Origin: Micromonospora sp. U21
GTDB lineage: Bacteria > Actinomycetota > Actinomycetes > Mycobacteriales > Micromonosporaceae
Direction: 5' to 3'
DNA length: 64,000 nt
Assembly (NCBI RefSeq): GCF_018070045.1
Contig: NZ_JAGPYK010000003.1
Location: forward strand, 307,611 to 371,610
In this document: piece after piece, positions 26,397 to 36,004 of the stretch
Layout of the letters: each line of letters begins with the position of its first letter
Numbering within the stretch: position 1 is the stretch's first letter
The notes under the pieces: generated by a model
The model's database searches: none
Seen by the model: only the letters and a program-made list of their open reading frames with translations
What the model was told of the DNA's origin: nothing
Translations under genes and position numbers: made by a program

Positions 26397-27326
26397 TCAG
26401 CGACGCAGGGCGGTCTCAGCCTGCATGTGCGACAGCTTCTCGGGAATGCGTACGGCGTAGAGCCCGGTGATGAGGCCGTCGTCGACGCGCAGCGCGATGA
26501 CCGTGTCGATCTCGCCGTCGAGCCGCAGGACCAGCGCAGGGTAGCCGTTGACCTGGGCGGGTTGCAGCGACGCGGTGGCGATCCTGGCCTTCTTGGAGGC
26601 CATCAGCCGCGCCACCTTGCCGGCTCCGGCGATGGGCCGCAGCACGGCCTGTTTGACTCCGCCACCGTCACCCAGGAGCACGACGTCCGGCGCGAGGATG
26701 TCGAGCAGGCCCTGCACGTCACCGGTCTCGACCGCCCGCTGGAACGCCTCGAGCGCACCCTTGGTCTCGGCCGGAGAAACCACCCCGCGCGGCCGGCGCG
26801 CGGCCACGTGTGCTCGTGCCCGGTGGGCTATCTGGCGGACCGCGGCCGGGCTCTTGTCGACGGCTTCGGCGATCTCGTCGTACGGGAGATCGAACACCTC
26901 GCGCAGTACGAACACCGCCCGCTCGGTCGGAGCGAGCGTCTCCAACACCAGCAGCATGGCCATCGAGACGCTCTCGGCCAGCTCGATGTCCTCGGCGACG
27001 TCGGGCGTGGTCAGCAGGGGCTCGGGGAGCCAGGAGCCGACGTAGGACTCCTTGCGGCGGCCGAGCGTACGCAGCCGGCTGAGTGACTGGCGGGTGGCGA
27101 TCCGGACCAGGTACGCGCGCTGGTCCCGCACCGCGTCGAGATCGACGTCCGCCCACCGCAGCCAGGTCTCCTGGAGGACGTCCTCGGCGTCGGCGGCAGA
27201 GCCGAGCATCTCGTATGCGACGGTGAAAAGCAGGTTGCGGTGGGTGACGAATGCGTCGGTAGTGGGATCCAGCCGGCGATTCTCCCGCGTGGCTGCGCTC
27301 CCGGCGTCCGGAACTGTGCTCGCCAT
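26397..27326 (-). CDS. ECF41-type sigma factor with SnoaL-like C-terminal domain
   Basis: 309 aa from ATG 27326 behind AGGAGCGGCC. Sigma regions 2 and 4 fill residues 20-185 (LLFTVAYEMLGSAADAEDVL, ETWLRWADVDLD; later LAPTERAVFVLREVFDLPYD, EIAEAVDKSPAAVRQIAHRA). The linker carries WLPEPLL, and the C-terminal 120 residues are a SnoaL/NTF2-like domain with LGDGGG. WLPEP and DGGG are hallmark motifs of ECF41, in which the C-terminal domain acts as a built-in anti-sigma and activation module. No separate anti-sigma is needed. The VOC gene on the same strand upstream may be a target; ECF41 factors usually sit beside small redox genes. Confidence 0.9.
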   Translation of the reverse strand: MASTVPDAGSAATRENRRLDPTTDAFVTHRNLLFTVAYEMLGSAADAEDVLQETWLRWADVDLDAVRDQRAYLVRIATRQSLSRLRTLGRRKESYVGSWLPEPLLTTPDVAEDIELAESVSMAMLLVLETLAPTERAVFVLREVFDLPYDEIAEAVDKSPAAVRQIAHRARAHVAARRPRGVVSPAETKGALEAFQRAVETGDVQGLLDILAPDVVLLGDGGGVKQAVLRPIAGAGKVARLMASKKARIATASLQPAQVNGYPALVLRLDGEIDTVIALRVDDGLITGLYAVRIPEKLSHMQAETALRR

Positions 27327-27502
27327 GGCCGCTCCTGTCGCTTTCGGTCCCGACTGTCCCTCACGAGACGCCGCCCCGGCACCTCCTGTGACACCACGCG
27401 TTCGTGACGGCCGTCACCGGGGCCGAGGTGTCACAGGGGCTCACGCATCTCCGGTCCTTCACCAGATGACCGAACCGACCCGACGCCTCGCGTCGTCACG
27501 GC

Positions 27503-28132
27503 TCACTCGGGCGGCTTCGCCCCGGTCTGCTCGCTCGCCATGTACGTCGCGTACCAGTCGGGCCAGTTCTCGTCCCTCTCGCCGGTGCGCTCCTCGTGCT
27601 TGCCGTGGGCGGCGGCCGCGCGCCGGAGTGCGATCGCCAGGTCGCTCGCGGAGCCGAACGACGTCACGCCCCCCTCGATGCGCCCGGGAAGCCTGGTCGT
27701 GATCTCCTGCATCAACCAGGTGTTGCCGTCCGGGTCGCGGAACGTGGCGCGCGAGAAGTAGCTGCGTCGCTCGGGATCCAGCCCGTCGACCGGGCCGTCC
27801 GGGCTGGCGTGGAAGACATTGCTCACCTCGACACCGGCAGAGACCAGGGCGTTCCGGGCCGCCTCGACGTCGGACACGATCAGGTACGCCGTGGCCGAAC
27901 CGGGCGCGGCCGAGGTGAGCTTCGGGCCGAACTGCACCGAGCACCCGGAGCCGTGCGGCGTGTACTGGACCACGCCAGGCGGTGTCTGGTCGAGCCGCCA
28001 CCCGAGGCGCCCGTAGAACTCCTTCGCGCGGTCGACATCCGACACCGGGACGACGACCACCTCGAGCTTCACGTCGAGGTTCTCGATGCTCGACGTCCCA
28101 CTCGCGTCGCTCTGGGCATCCCTCGGGCTCAT
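27503..28132 (-). CDS. VOC family (glyoxalase-like) protein
   Basis: 209 aa from ATG 28132 behind GGGAGG. Residues 20-145 are a VOC module (LEVVVVPVSDVDRAKEFYGR, LGWRLDQTPPGVVQYTPHGS, then ATFRDPDGNTWLMQEITTRL). The extra C-terminal 60 residues (LAIALRRAAAAHGKHEERTG, then NWPDWYATYMASEQ) are seen in a subset of actinobacterial relatives. VOC proteins bind a metal and act as glyoxalases, dioxygenases or resistance proteins; which applies here is open. It lies upstream of the ECF41 gene on the same strand. Confidence 0.85.
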   Translation of the reverse strand: MSPRDAQSDASGTSSIENLDVKLEVVVVPVSDVDRAKEFYGRLGWRLDQTPPGVVQYTPHGSGCSVQFGPKLTSAAPGSATAYLIVSDVEAARNALVSAGVEVSNVFHASPDGPVDGLDPERRSYFSRATFRDPDGNTWLMQEITTRLPGRIEGGVTSFGSASDLAIALRRAAAAHGKHEERTGERDENWPDWYATYMASEQTGAKPPE

Positions 28133-28323
28133 CGCGGCCTCCCTGGATTGCGTGCGGCGCCATGCGCTTGCCCGGCGTACTCATGGGGGATTTCCTGGCC
28201 GGCATGCCGCGACGGCGGCCGAACCTTCCCCGGATCAGCACCTGAGCCACCGCTCCCGTGAGCGGCGCCAGCTCGATCACCACGCTACTGCCTGCGTTGC
28301 GCCCGGGTGCCTCGTTCCCGGCA

Positions 28324-29514
28324 TCAGCCGGGGGACATCCTCGTCGCCCGGCGCACCCCGAAAAGGGCGACGAGGGCCAGGAGGATGACGGCGACGGAGT
28401 ACTCGTCGGCGGTCCGGGGCACGCCGCCGCCGTAGACCACGAGGAAGCCGGCGATCACGGTGGGGAGGCCGAAGCCGACGTAGCAGACGACGTAGAGCAG
28501 GGACAGCACGCTGGCGCGTTCGTGCGCCTCGACCAGCGGCATGATCATCTTGAGGCTGCCCTGGAAACCGCCACCGAAGCCGACGCCCCCGAGCGCGAGT
28601 CCGACGAAGAAGCCGGGGACGGACTCGGCCATGACCGACACCAACGTGACGACCATGCCCAGGATGAGGGCGGCGATCCCGGTCAGGATCACGGTCCGCG
28701 CGGCGGTGTTCCGCAGCACCAGGACGGCGATCGACCCGAAGAGGGCGAAGACGAAGAGGACCAGACCGCCAACCACGATCGACGTGTTCATGAGGGCGCG
28801 CACGAGCGCCGGGCCGAGCGCCCCGAAGAAGCCGGCCAGCGCCCAGACCGCGAACAGCACCGGAACGACGACCAGTACCGGTTGGCGCACGGAGTGGGGC
28901 AGCTTGATGTCGGGCCGTAGGCTGCGTCGCGCTCCCGGCATCCGCGTGACCGTCTCCGGCATCAGCGCGACCGCGACGGCCTGGATCAGCAGGATCACGA
29001 GAAGGACGACGTACACCAGCCGCGTCGGCGCGGGCAGGAACTGGATGAGCAGCGCCGAGAGCAGGGCACCGCTACCGGTTCCGATACCAGGGGCGATCGA
29101 GTTCGCGAGCGTGCCGCGGGCGCGGTCGATGTCGAGCATGGCGGCACCGACGGCGCCGGTGGCGGCGCCGGCCGCGAGCCCCTGCACGAGCCGGGCGGCC
29201 AGCAGCGTGGGTACGCCGTTGGCGAAGACGAAGACGACCAGCGAGACCATCTGCACCACGATCGCGACGGCGAGGACCGGTCGGCGACCGACATGATCGG
29301 ACAGCTTGCCGAACGTGAGCAGCGACGCCAGCACCGCCAGCGCGTAGACGGCGAACACCACGGTGGTCGTGACCGGCGAGAAGTGCCAGCGCTCCTGGTA
29401 GATGCCGTAGAGCGGGGTCGGAGCCGCCGACGCGGCCAGGAACGACACGAGAATCGACGCGAGCAGCAACAGGGACGCCCTCGGTGAGAGTCGCGCCCGC
29501 CCCGCGGTACTCAT
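28324..29514 (-). CDS. MFS transporter
   Basis: 396 aa with twelve hydrophobic segments and cytoplasmic loop motif [17 protein letters not shown] between TM2 and TM3, the major facilitator signature. The start at 29514 has GAGGAG upstream. Motifs such as [17 protein letters not shown] are typical of 12-TM drug or sugar-like exporters. Substrate unknown. It is divergent to glutamine synthetase, with about 250 bp between the starts, so both promoters lie there. Confidence 0.88.
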   Translation of the reverse strand: MSTAGRARLSPRASLLLLASILVSFLAASAAPTPLYGIYQERWHFSPVTTTVVFAVYALAVLASLLTFGKLSDHVGRRPVLAVAIVVQMVSLVVFVFANGVPTLLAARLVQGLAAGAATGAVGAAMLDIDRARGTLANSIAPGIGTGSGALLSALLIQFLPAPTRLVYVVLLVILLIQAVAVALMPETVTRMPGARRSLRPDIKLPHSVRQPVLVVVPVLFAVWALAGFFGALGPALVRALMNTSIVVGGLVLFVFALFGSIAVLVLRNTAARTVILTGIAALILGMVVTLVSVMAESVPGFFVGLALGGVGFGGGFQGSLKMIMPLVEAHERASVLSLLYVVCYVGFGLPTVIAGFLVVYGGGVPRTADEYSVAVILLALVALFGVRRATRMSPG

Positions 29515-29771
29515 GTCGGTGCTCCTCGGCTGCGCTGGAAGCGGTCAGACCTGGACACCCCGCTGGCTGTAGGGCCGCAGCGGCGTACCCGGTGTGCTCC
29601 GCCGCATGCACGCTCTTTCACCCGCCGGTGTGGCCGTGCGGATGGGCGGATGGGCGGATGGGCGACGGTGGTCCCACGAGTCGTCGTACGGTCGGAGCAT
29701 GGGTGCACCGACCAAGTCCGGTACGGCCGTCGGCCTGGCCCGTGATCGGACTACGCCTTCCGGGAGGACGT

Positions 29772-31196
<1,425 letters not shown>

Positions 31197-31241
31197 CCCG
31201 ACCGGACGTGGAGCAGCCCCAATGCTTCCCTCGCACCGCCG

Positions 31242-31457
31242 GTGAACCAACCGAGGGATGGCGGCAACTCAAGCATGGGTCTCATCACGACGTCCCTCTG
31301 CGTCGCCATGCCCACCCTGCTCGTGCTGTGGCTGTGGGGCAGGCCCCTGTACACCGGCCGATGGAAAGCTCCAGGCTGGTTCATCGGAACAGCGGCGCTC
31401 TGGGTCGTCGCCACCGCCATCAGTGGTTCCGCGGTGCTTTCTCCGGTGCCTTCATGA
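31242..31457 (+). CDS. Small membrane protein, about 60-71 aa
   Basis: An open frame from GTG 31242 (alternative ATG 31275) encodes two hydrophobic segments, LITTSLCVAMPTLLVLWLW and APGWFIGTAALWVVATAI, joined by GRPLYTGRWK, a sensible two-TM hairpin. It starts 46 bp after glutamine synthetase and could be cotranscribed. Neither start has a strong ribosome site, and I recognise no family, so the call is tentative. Confidence 0.4.
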   Translation: MNQPRDGGNSSMGLITTSLCVAMPTLLVLWLWGRPLYTGRWKAPGWFIGTAALWVVATAISGSAVLSPVPS

Positions 31458-31534
31458 ACGCGGAAGAGTCCTGCCACGTGGCCGGCGCCACCTACGGCAG
31501 CGCCTCGTTGTACGTCCACTCCACGCAGGATTCG

Positions 31535-32164
31535 TCATGCTGCCTCGTGGACCTGCGGTGCGGGCCCCTCGAGAGGGGTGCGCCCGGGGGCGCGAATCCC
31601 GTCGAGCAGGATGGTCACGACTCGACGCCACCCCTCGGGTCCTGCATCGACGCCGAGGCAGTGGTCGGTGTCCAGCGCCGCGCGCGAGCAGATCAGGATG
31701 TCCTGCCAGGTCACGTCGGCACGTAGCGCACCTGTGGCGCGCGCCCGCTCGGTCAGCCGGGCGACGGCGTCCTGCAATGCGGCGGTCCGCTGTGCGAGCT
31801 CGGGCGACGGTGGCCTTTCGCATGCTGCGGTGACCTCGGCCAGGCCGCGGCTGTCCCGGTGCGCTCCGGCCAACTCCATCACGAACTCCGCCAGGCCGTC
31901 CCACGCATCCGGACGTTCCAGACAGACCTGCGCGGTGTCGCACAGCTCGTCGTAGAGGCCGAGCACCACGGAGTCAAGCAGCGCCTCCTTGGTGCCGAAG
32001 CGCCGGTACAAGGTGCCCACTCCCACGCCCGCCGCCGTCGCGATGTCCAGAGCTGAGACGTCGAGCCCGCGGGAGGCGATCGCCTCCCGCGTCGCGACGA
32101 TCAGCTGGCGTCGGTTGCGTCGGGCGTCCGCGCGGACACCTTGCGCAGGGTCCAGATCAGGCAT
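31535..32164 (-). CDS. TetR/AcrR family transcriptional regulator
   Basis: 209 aa from ATG 32164 (MPDLDPAQGVRADARRNRRQ). The helix-turn-helix is clear (LIVATREAIASRGLDVSALD, IATAAGVGVGTLYRRFGTKE) and the rest is the all-helical ligand domain (LAEFVMELAGAHRDSRGLAE). The longer upstream frame is dismissed because a CGGACG palindrome sits directly upstream of this ATG, where an autorepression site would be expected. No divergent coding gene follows within 600 bp, so its target other than itself is unknown. Confidence 0.88.
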   Translation of the reverse strand: MPDLDPAQGVRADARRNRRQLIVATREAIASRGLDVSALDIATAAGVGVGTLYRRFGTKEALLDSVVLGLYDELCDTAQVCLERPDAWDGLAEFVMELAGAHRDSRGLAEVTAACERPPSPELAQRTAALQDAVARLTERARATGALRADVTWQDILICSRAALDTDHCLGVDAGPEGWRRVVTILLDGIRAPGRTPLEGPAPQVHEAA

Positions 32165-32183
32165 CCCCAAAGAGTACCATAAG

Positions 32184-32200
32184 CGGACGTAAGTCGTCCG
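32184..32200. promoter_or_regulatory. TetR autoregulatory palindrome
   Basis: CGGACGTAAGTCGTCCG has perfect 6-base arms around a 5-base centre and ends 20 bp upstream of the TetR start codon. Spacing and position fit a TetR dimer site over its own promoter. Confidence 0.55.
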
Positions 32201-32789
32201 ATTCGTCGTTCCGCGCGACCGGCAAGGCGGCAAGCGCAAGCCGCCCCCTGGGTTCGCTGCGACACCGGATTTTGCTCGACTGAACAGCACTCTCCGTCAT
32301 TGCGGAGAGGCCAGCTCCCGGTCCGCTTCCCCGGACCTCTCGCCACGTGCGTGTCAGCACGCATCGCGGCTTCCACGGTCTCCGTCGCCAGGCCGATCTG
32401 CGCGCGCTGCGACGGTGCGGGCCGCGCCCAGCGAGCGTCAGGCCGAGCCTGTTCGTGGTGGCCCGCGCCGAGACGGCGATCGTCATGCCGCCCGTGACGC
32501 TGCCCGGCCGGCATGTGCCGCAAAAGGGTTATACCTGTGAGTCATAAGTATGCCTCACAGGTATAACGCCAATCAGGAACAGGAGGCCCGGCACTATCGC
32601 GTCGATCATCTGCTGGCGTCGGTTCGCCCTGCGTCCGTACGGGCGCCGGACACCGGGTTCAGATCAGGCGCCCGGAGTCCAGTTCTCCACCGGGTCCATC
32701 CGGTAGGGCTCGCCCTCTCAACCTTTGACCCTCCTTCCGCGTCGTCTCGGGTGACAGCGCTGATGAGGGGAGCGGCAGGATGGGTGGCC
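32201..32789. other. Non-coding stretch between TetR and sigma factor genes
   Basis: No convincing gene is visible in these 590 bp; reading frames are short and lack ribosome sites. It holds a 7-bp hairpin (CTCTCCG / CGGAGAG at 32290-32309) and the 14-bp inverted repeat at 32528-32567. Before the sigma gene there is a possible ECF promoter: CAACC at 32719 with CGTCGTC at 32740, a spacer of 16. Confidence 0.5.
32528..32567. repeat. Perfect 14-bp inverted repeat
   Basis: GTTATACCTGTGAG (32528-32541) and CTCACAGGTATAAC (32554-32567) are exact complements around TCATAAGTATGC. It is AT-rich for this genome and has no adjacent stop codon to serve as terminator. A large operator, or an attachment or resolution site, are the alternatives; no adjacent gene decides. 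Confidence 0.6.
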
Positions 32790-33326
32790 ATGGTGAAGGG
32801 GCGGCGTGTGGATGACGCCGACTTCCGGGAGTTCGTCGAGGTGCGCTACGGCGATCTGCTACGAACGGCGTACCTGTTGACCGGTAGTCGGGACACGGCG
32901 CAGGACCTGGTGCACGATGCCTTGCTCAAGGCGATGCGGTACTGGCGCACAGTCGATGAGCCGATGGCGTACGTGCGGCGAGTGATGGTCAACGAGCGGA
33001 CCAGCCGATGGCGGCGGCTCGGGTTGCGTGAGCTGCTCACCGCTGCTGTGCCGGACCGGTCCCGCCCGGATTCCACCGAGGCGGTGGTCGTCCGAGACGA
33101 ACTGCTGACGGCCCTGGACCGGCTGCCCGTACGGATGCGGGCGGTGCTGGTACTGCGGTATTGGGAGGACCTTTCCGAGGCTGAGGTCGCAACGACGATG
33201 GGATGTTCTGTCGGGACGGTCAAGAGTCAGGCGGCGCGCGGTCTGGCTCGGATGCGCGAGGTGCTCCGGCCGGCGCCGGTTGCTGGGCCGGCGGTCCGTG
33301 GTGAGTTGATGGGGGAACGGGCATGA
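32790..33326 (+). CDS. SigE-family ECF sigma factor
   Basis: 178 aa from ATG 32790 (MVKGRRVDDADFREFVEVRY), preceded by AGGATGG; the longer frame upstream is non-coding in character. Region 2 reads DLLRTAYLLTGSRDTAQDLV and region 4 reads ALDRLPVRMRAVLVLRYWED with LSEAEVATTMGCSVGTVKSQ. It is of the actinobacterial SigE/SigM-like type without extra domains. Its stop overlaps the start of the membrane-anchored gene at 33323 as ATGA, the classic arrangement for a sigma factor and its regulator. Confidence 0.9.
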   Translation: MVKGRRVDDADFREFVEVRYGDLLRTAYLLTGSRDTAQDLVHDALLKAMRYWRTVDEPMAYVRRVMVNERTSRWRRLGLRELLTAAVPDRSRPDSTEAVVVRDELLTALDRLPVRMRAVLVLRYWEDLSEAEVATTMGCSVGTVKSQAARGLARMREVLRPAPVAGPAVRGELMGERA

Positions 33327-34804
33327 GCGTGGACGAGCTGCGTGCCGGTCTGGCACGGATCGCGGAGCCGGTGGTGCCGGATGAGGACCCGTACGGACGG
33401 TTGCTGCGTCACGCGCGACGGCGGAAGCGTCACCGGCTCGCCGGCCTGGTCGCGGCGGTGTCTGGCCTGCTGGCCACGGTGCTGCTCGGCCCGGTCGCCC
33501 TCGGTGCCGGTTCCGGCGGCCAGGATCGGGAGGACGGTCGGGTGCTCGATGGCTATGCGGTGACCTCAGACTGGGAGTGGCGGCTGATCAACTCACCGAC
33601 ACGGGGGAGCCTGGCCGGAGATCAGAAGCTGATCGACGAGTTGACCAGGCTGTTCGACCGCGACCGGGCCGATCTGCGGATGTCCGAATCGCTGCCGGAG
33701 GTGAAGGTGCTCTACGCCGACGAATCGGCCGGGTTCCGGCAACTGGTTGCCGCTTACCATTCCGACCGCTCCGCCGCCCTGGTTGAACTGAAGGTTCCCG
33801 TCGGCACCCAGCCTCAGCAGTCAGTCCGCATCTACAACGGCTCCGTCAACGTACGGATGAAGCCGTTCAGCGTGCTCGATGCCTCGTACGACCCTCGTGG
33901 GCCGGAGGATGTGGGGCTCTTGGGTCTCGCTCCGGCCGGCTGCGTCGTGTCCGTAGCGGATGCGGCCGTGGTGGGCGCGGACGGAGTACCACGGCGGCAG
34001 TGGGAATCGTCGCCGACGGGGGATTACGTCCTTCTGGACGCGTCGCAGGTTCGCGGCTGGTGGCGGGTGGAGTGTGAAGGGCAGGTCCGCGTGGAGGGGC
34101 CGGTGGGCCACAGCGGCGTTGTCATCCGTGGCGAGGGCGGCCGTTACCAGCCAACCGAGCTCGCTGATGCCCTGCCTGGCGGGGACACCTCCAGGAGAAT
34201 GGACGCCTGGCGGGCCGAGCGGTGGGGTGGCGTCTCGTACCGCAACCTGATGGACATGAGCGGCTTGCCATCCGCCCCGGATCCAGTTGTCCGCTGGTCC
34301 GGGCGATTGGACAGCAACGGCCAACCGGAGGCAGCCGTCATCGGCCCGGCCTCAGGCACCGGCCCTCTGCTGCTGCACGTGGGCGCTCAGGGAAGCGTGC
34401 TGGCACTCGCGAAGCCCGGTGACACCACGTCGAACGACGGCGAGGAAACTGCCGCCAGCAGCGCCGAAGGCTCGCTGGTCGCAACGGCGGTCACCACCTC
34501 GGCGACGTTGGCCGCGGTCCGGGTACCAGCTGTCTCCGGCGGGCGCGGCGTACTGACGGACCAACTGCTGGTCGTTCCACCACCCGCAGCGGCACGCGTC
34601 GACGCGGTCACCGACGGCGCTCCCGCCGACGCACGGGCCAGCGCGGACGTCCGAAGTGGTGCGGCCGTACTCACGATCGCCGTCGGCGCGAAAGTCACCC
34701 TGCGCGCCCTGGCCGGCGACGGCACGGTCCTGGCATCAGCACCCCTGCGGGAGCCGGCCCAGGGCGAGCACATCTTCAACGAACCCCTGGTCACCGAGTG
34801 GTAG
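33323..34804 (+). CDS. Membrane-anchored protein coupled to the sigma factor, candidate anti-sigma
   Basis: 493 aa, start overlapping the sigma stop by four bases. Residues 1-45 are cytoplasmic and charged (MSVDELRAGLARIAEPVVPD, GRLLRHARRRKRHR). One membrane segment spans about 46-65 (LAGLVAAVSGLLATVLLGPV) and more than 400 residues lie outside, mostly beta-like with no motif I recognise. Genes in this place usually encode the sensor that holds the sigma factor at the membrane. The N-terminal part lacks the HxxxCxxC zinc motif of ZAS anti-sigma factors, so the binding mode would differ. Function is inferred from coupling only. Confidence 0.75.
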   Translation: MSVDELRAGLARIAEPVVPDEDPYGRLLRHARRRKRHRLAGLVAAVSGLLATVLLGPVALGAGSGGQDREDGRVLDGYAVTSDWEWRLINSPTRGSLAGDQKLIDELTRLFDRDRADLRMSESLPEVKVLYADESAGFRQLVAAYHSDRSAALVELKVPVGTQPQQSVRIYNGSVNVRMKPFSVLDASYDPRGPEDVGLLGLAPAGCVVSVADAAVVGADGVPRRQWESSPTGDYVLLDASQVRGWWRVECEGQVRVEGPVGHSGVVIRGEGGRYQPTELADALPGGDTSRRMDAWRAERWGGVSYRNLMDMSGLPSAPDPVVRWSGRLDSNGQPEAAVIGPASGTGPLLLHVGAQGSVLALAKPGDTTSNDGEETAASSAEGSLVATAVTTSATLAAVRVPAVSGGRGVLTDQLLVVPPPAAARVDAVTDGAPADARASADVRSGAAVLTIAVGAKVTLRALAGDGTVLASAPLREPAQGEHIFNEPLVTEW

Positions 34805-34952
34805 CCAGCACCTGAGCAGACGCTGTAGAGATTCGAATCCGCCGTTGCTGTCGATGACTCAGGGGGTTGCGCTCGATGAGGCAGATCGTGATCGGAGTGA
34901 GGCCTTACCGCGGGCGTTGGCTTTAGGGCATTCATCGACCTATGGTGGAGGC

Positions 34953-35225
34953 ATGCAGCCGGTGACGGTCCGCTCGCCTGCCGTCACCGAGGTGGCGGCA
35001 CCCGGCGCTGTCCGCGTAGCGACGGCGGCGCGCCTGATGGCCGGGATGCGGGTGCCGGTTGTCCGCGCGCTGCACATCGCGCCCACGCACAGGCTGTCGA
35101 GCCCGGCGCGAACCGGCCGAGGCCCTCCCGCGGAATCGTTGCACCCCAGAACGACCGCCAGGGCGAAGCTATTCAGGCTTCGGCCCTTTTTCATTTTCAC
35201 GTCCCTTTTGAAAGGCAGACCATGA
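34953..35225 (+). CDS. Possible 90-aa protein coupled to the DksA-like gene
   Basis: ATG 34953 follows GGTGGAGGC, and the frame ends with a TGA that overlaps the next start as ATGA. The product (MQPVTVRSPAVTEVAAPGAV, then RVATAARLMAGMRVPVVRAL) is basic and matches nothing I know. Good start context and coupling argue for a gene; the odd composition of its last third argues for a leader region. The remainder of 34805-34952 looks empty. Confidence 0.35.
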   Translation: MQPVTVRSPAVTEVAAPGAVRVATAARLMAGMRVPVVRALHIAPTHRLSSPARTGRGPPAESLHPRTTARAKLFRLRPFFIFTSLLKGRP

Positions 35226-35551
35226 GCGCCGATCATCGTACTGTCGACCAGAGTTGGCTGGCTGATCTGCGAGCGTCCCTGGCGGACGACTTCGCCACAC
35301 AGACGGCTCGGCTGCGGGAACTGACCGAGCTCAACGCGGACACCGGCGACCCCAGCGAGGCCCATCACCAGGCCGCGCTGCTGGTGGCCACCCGCCGCAA
35401 CATCGAGCAGATCACCGGTGCGCTGAGCCGGATCAGCGACGGCACCTACGGCGCCTGCGAGAAGTGCCGCCAGAACATCCCGGCCGAGCGGCTTGAGGTT
35501 CTCCCGCACGCTCGCTTCTGCGTGCCGTGCCAGGAGAAGCACAACAGGTGA
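35222..35551 (+). CDS. TraR/DksA-type C4 zinc finger protein
   Basis: 109 aa. A long N-terminal coiled-coil part (LADLRASLADDFATQTARLR through HHQAALLVATRRNIEQITGA) is followed by the C4 zinc finger CEKC...CVPC (residues about 80-104). This is the shape of DksA/TraR proteins, which reach into the secondary channel of RNA polymerase and modulate transcription with stress signals. The acidic tip residues of true DksA are not obvious, so it may be a relative with a different role. It lies 208 bp upstream of the rifamycin-associated element. Confidence 0.88.
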   Translation: MSADHRTVDQSWLADLRASLADDFATQTARLRELTELNADTGDPSEAHHQAALLVATRRNIEQITGALSRISDGTYGACEKCRQNIPAERLEVLPHARFCVPCQEKHNR

Positions 35552-35758
35552 CGCCTCGTGGCTGCCGCGCCGCGCCGGCGGCACGGCAGCCACACGCCGT
35601 CACGGGGTTGGGCATCGCCTGCGGGCGGAGCAGCGACGGCCTCGCGACGGCCTCGCGGAGCCGGCCAGTTCACCACGCCACCGCTTCTCGAGAACGGCTT
35701 CAATCCGCGGCGGACAACAATAAGGAGAATGATCCCACCCAAACGTATATCGCACCGG

Positions 35759-35777
35759 GGGGCTTGCCGCAAGACCC
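35759..35777 (+). promoter_or_regulatory. Rifamycin-associated element (RAE)
   Basis: GGGGCTTGCCGCAAGACCC is a 19-base near-palindrome that fits the published RAE consensus found upstream of rifamycin-inactivating genes in actinobacteria (GGGGCTTGCGGCAAG plus a CCC end). It lies 224 bases upstream of the rifampin phosphotransferase start, in the only gap before it. The RAE mediates rifamycin-induced expression of such genes; the match here is by eye. Confidence 0.85.
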
Positions 35778-35902
35778 GGGTCCTGCCGCAGAATCGTCGG
35801 CCGGAGCCAGGAACGGACGAAGAAATGGGGCACGACGTGCGTCTGTTGTTGTCGACCTGGGCAAAGCGGCCGGCCGGCAGTCAAAGGGAAAGGCAAGGGA
35901 CA

Positions 35903-36004
35903 ATGAGGACGCCCCCAGAGGGTTCGACCGAGCTCGAGACCCCGGTGATCCACCCGGTCCGTGGAGTGCGGCGGAGGACGACCGCCTCGGAGGTGTCGCG
36001 ATGA
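35903..36004 (+). CDS. 33-codon leader ORF overlapping rph
   Basis: ATG 35903 with AAGGGA five bases upstream opens a 33-aa frame (MRTPPEGSTELETPVIHPVR, ending TASEVSR). Its TGA overlaps the rph start codon as ATGA. The rph gene also has its own GGAGGTG site, so the leader might tune rather than enable its translation. The product has no recognisable family, and it could be a chance frame in the 5' leader. Confidence 0.35.
   Translation: MRTPPEGSTELETPVIHPVRGVRRRTTASEVSR

Noticed and set aside
27459..28283. 274-codon minus-strand frame overlapping the VOC gene
   Set aside because: Different frame from the VOC protein, with no motif; the VOC frame has a ribosome site and family motifs.
29484..29771. 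N-terminal extension of glutamine synthetase
   Set aside because: The frame is open upstream but reads as non-coding and overlaps the MFS start region; GTG 29772 behind GGGAGGAC gives the standard GlnA N-terminus.
35527..36000. Extension of the rph frame by 158 codons
   Set aside because: It would run across the RAE and overlap the DksA-like gene; ATG 36001 gives exactly the RPH length and has GGAGGTG upstream.
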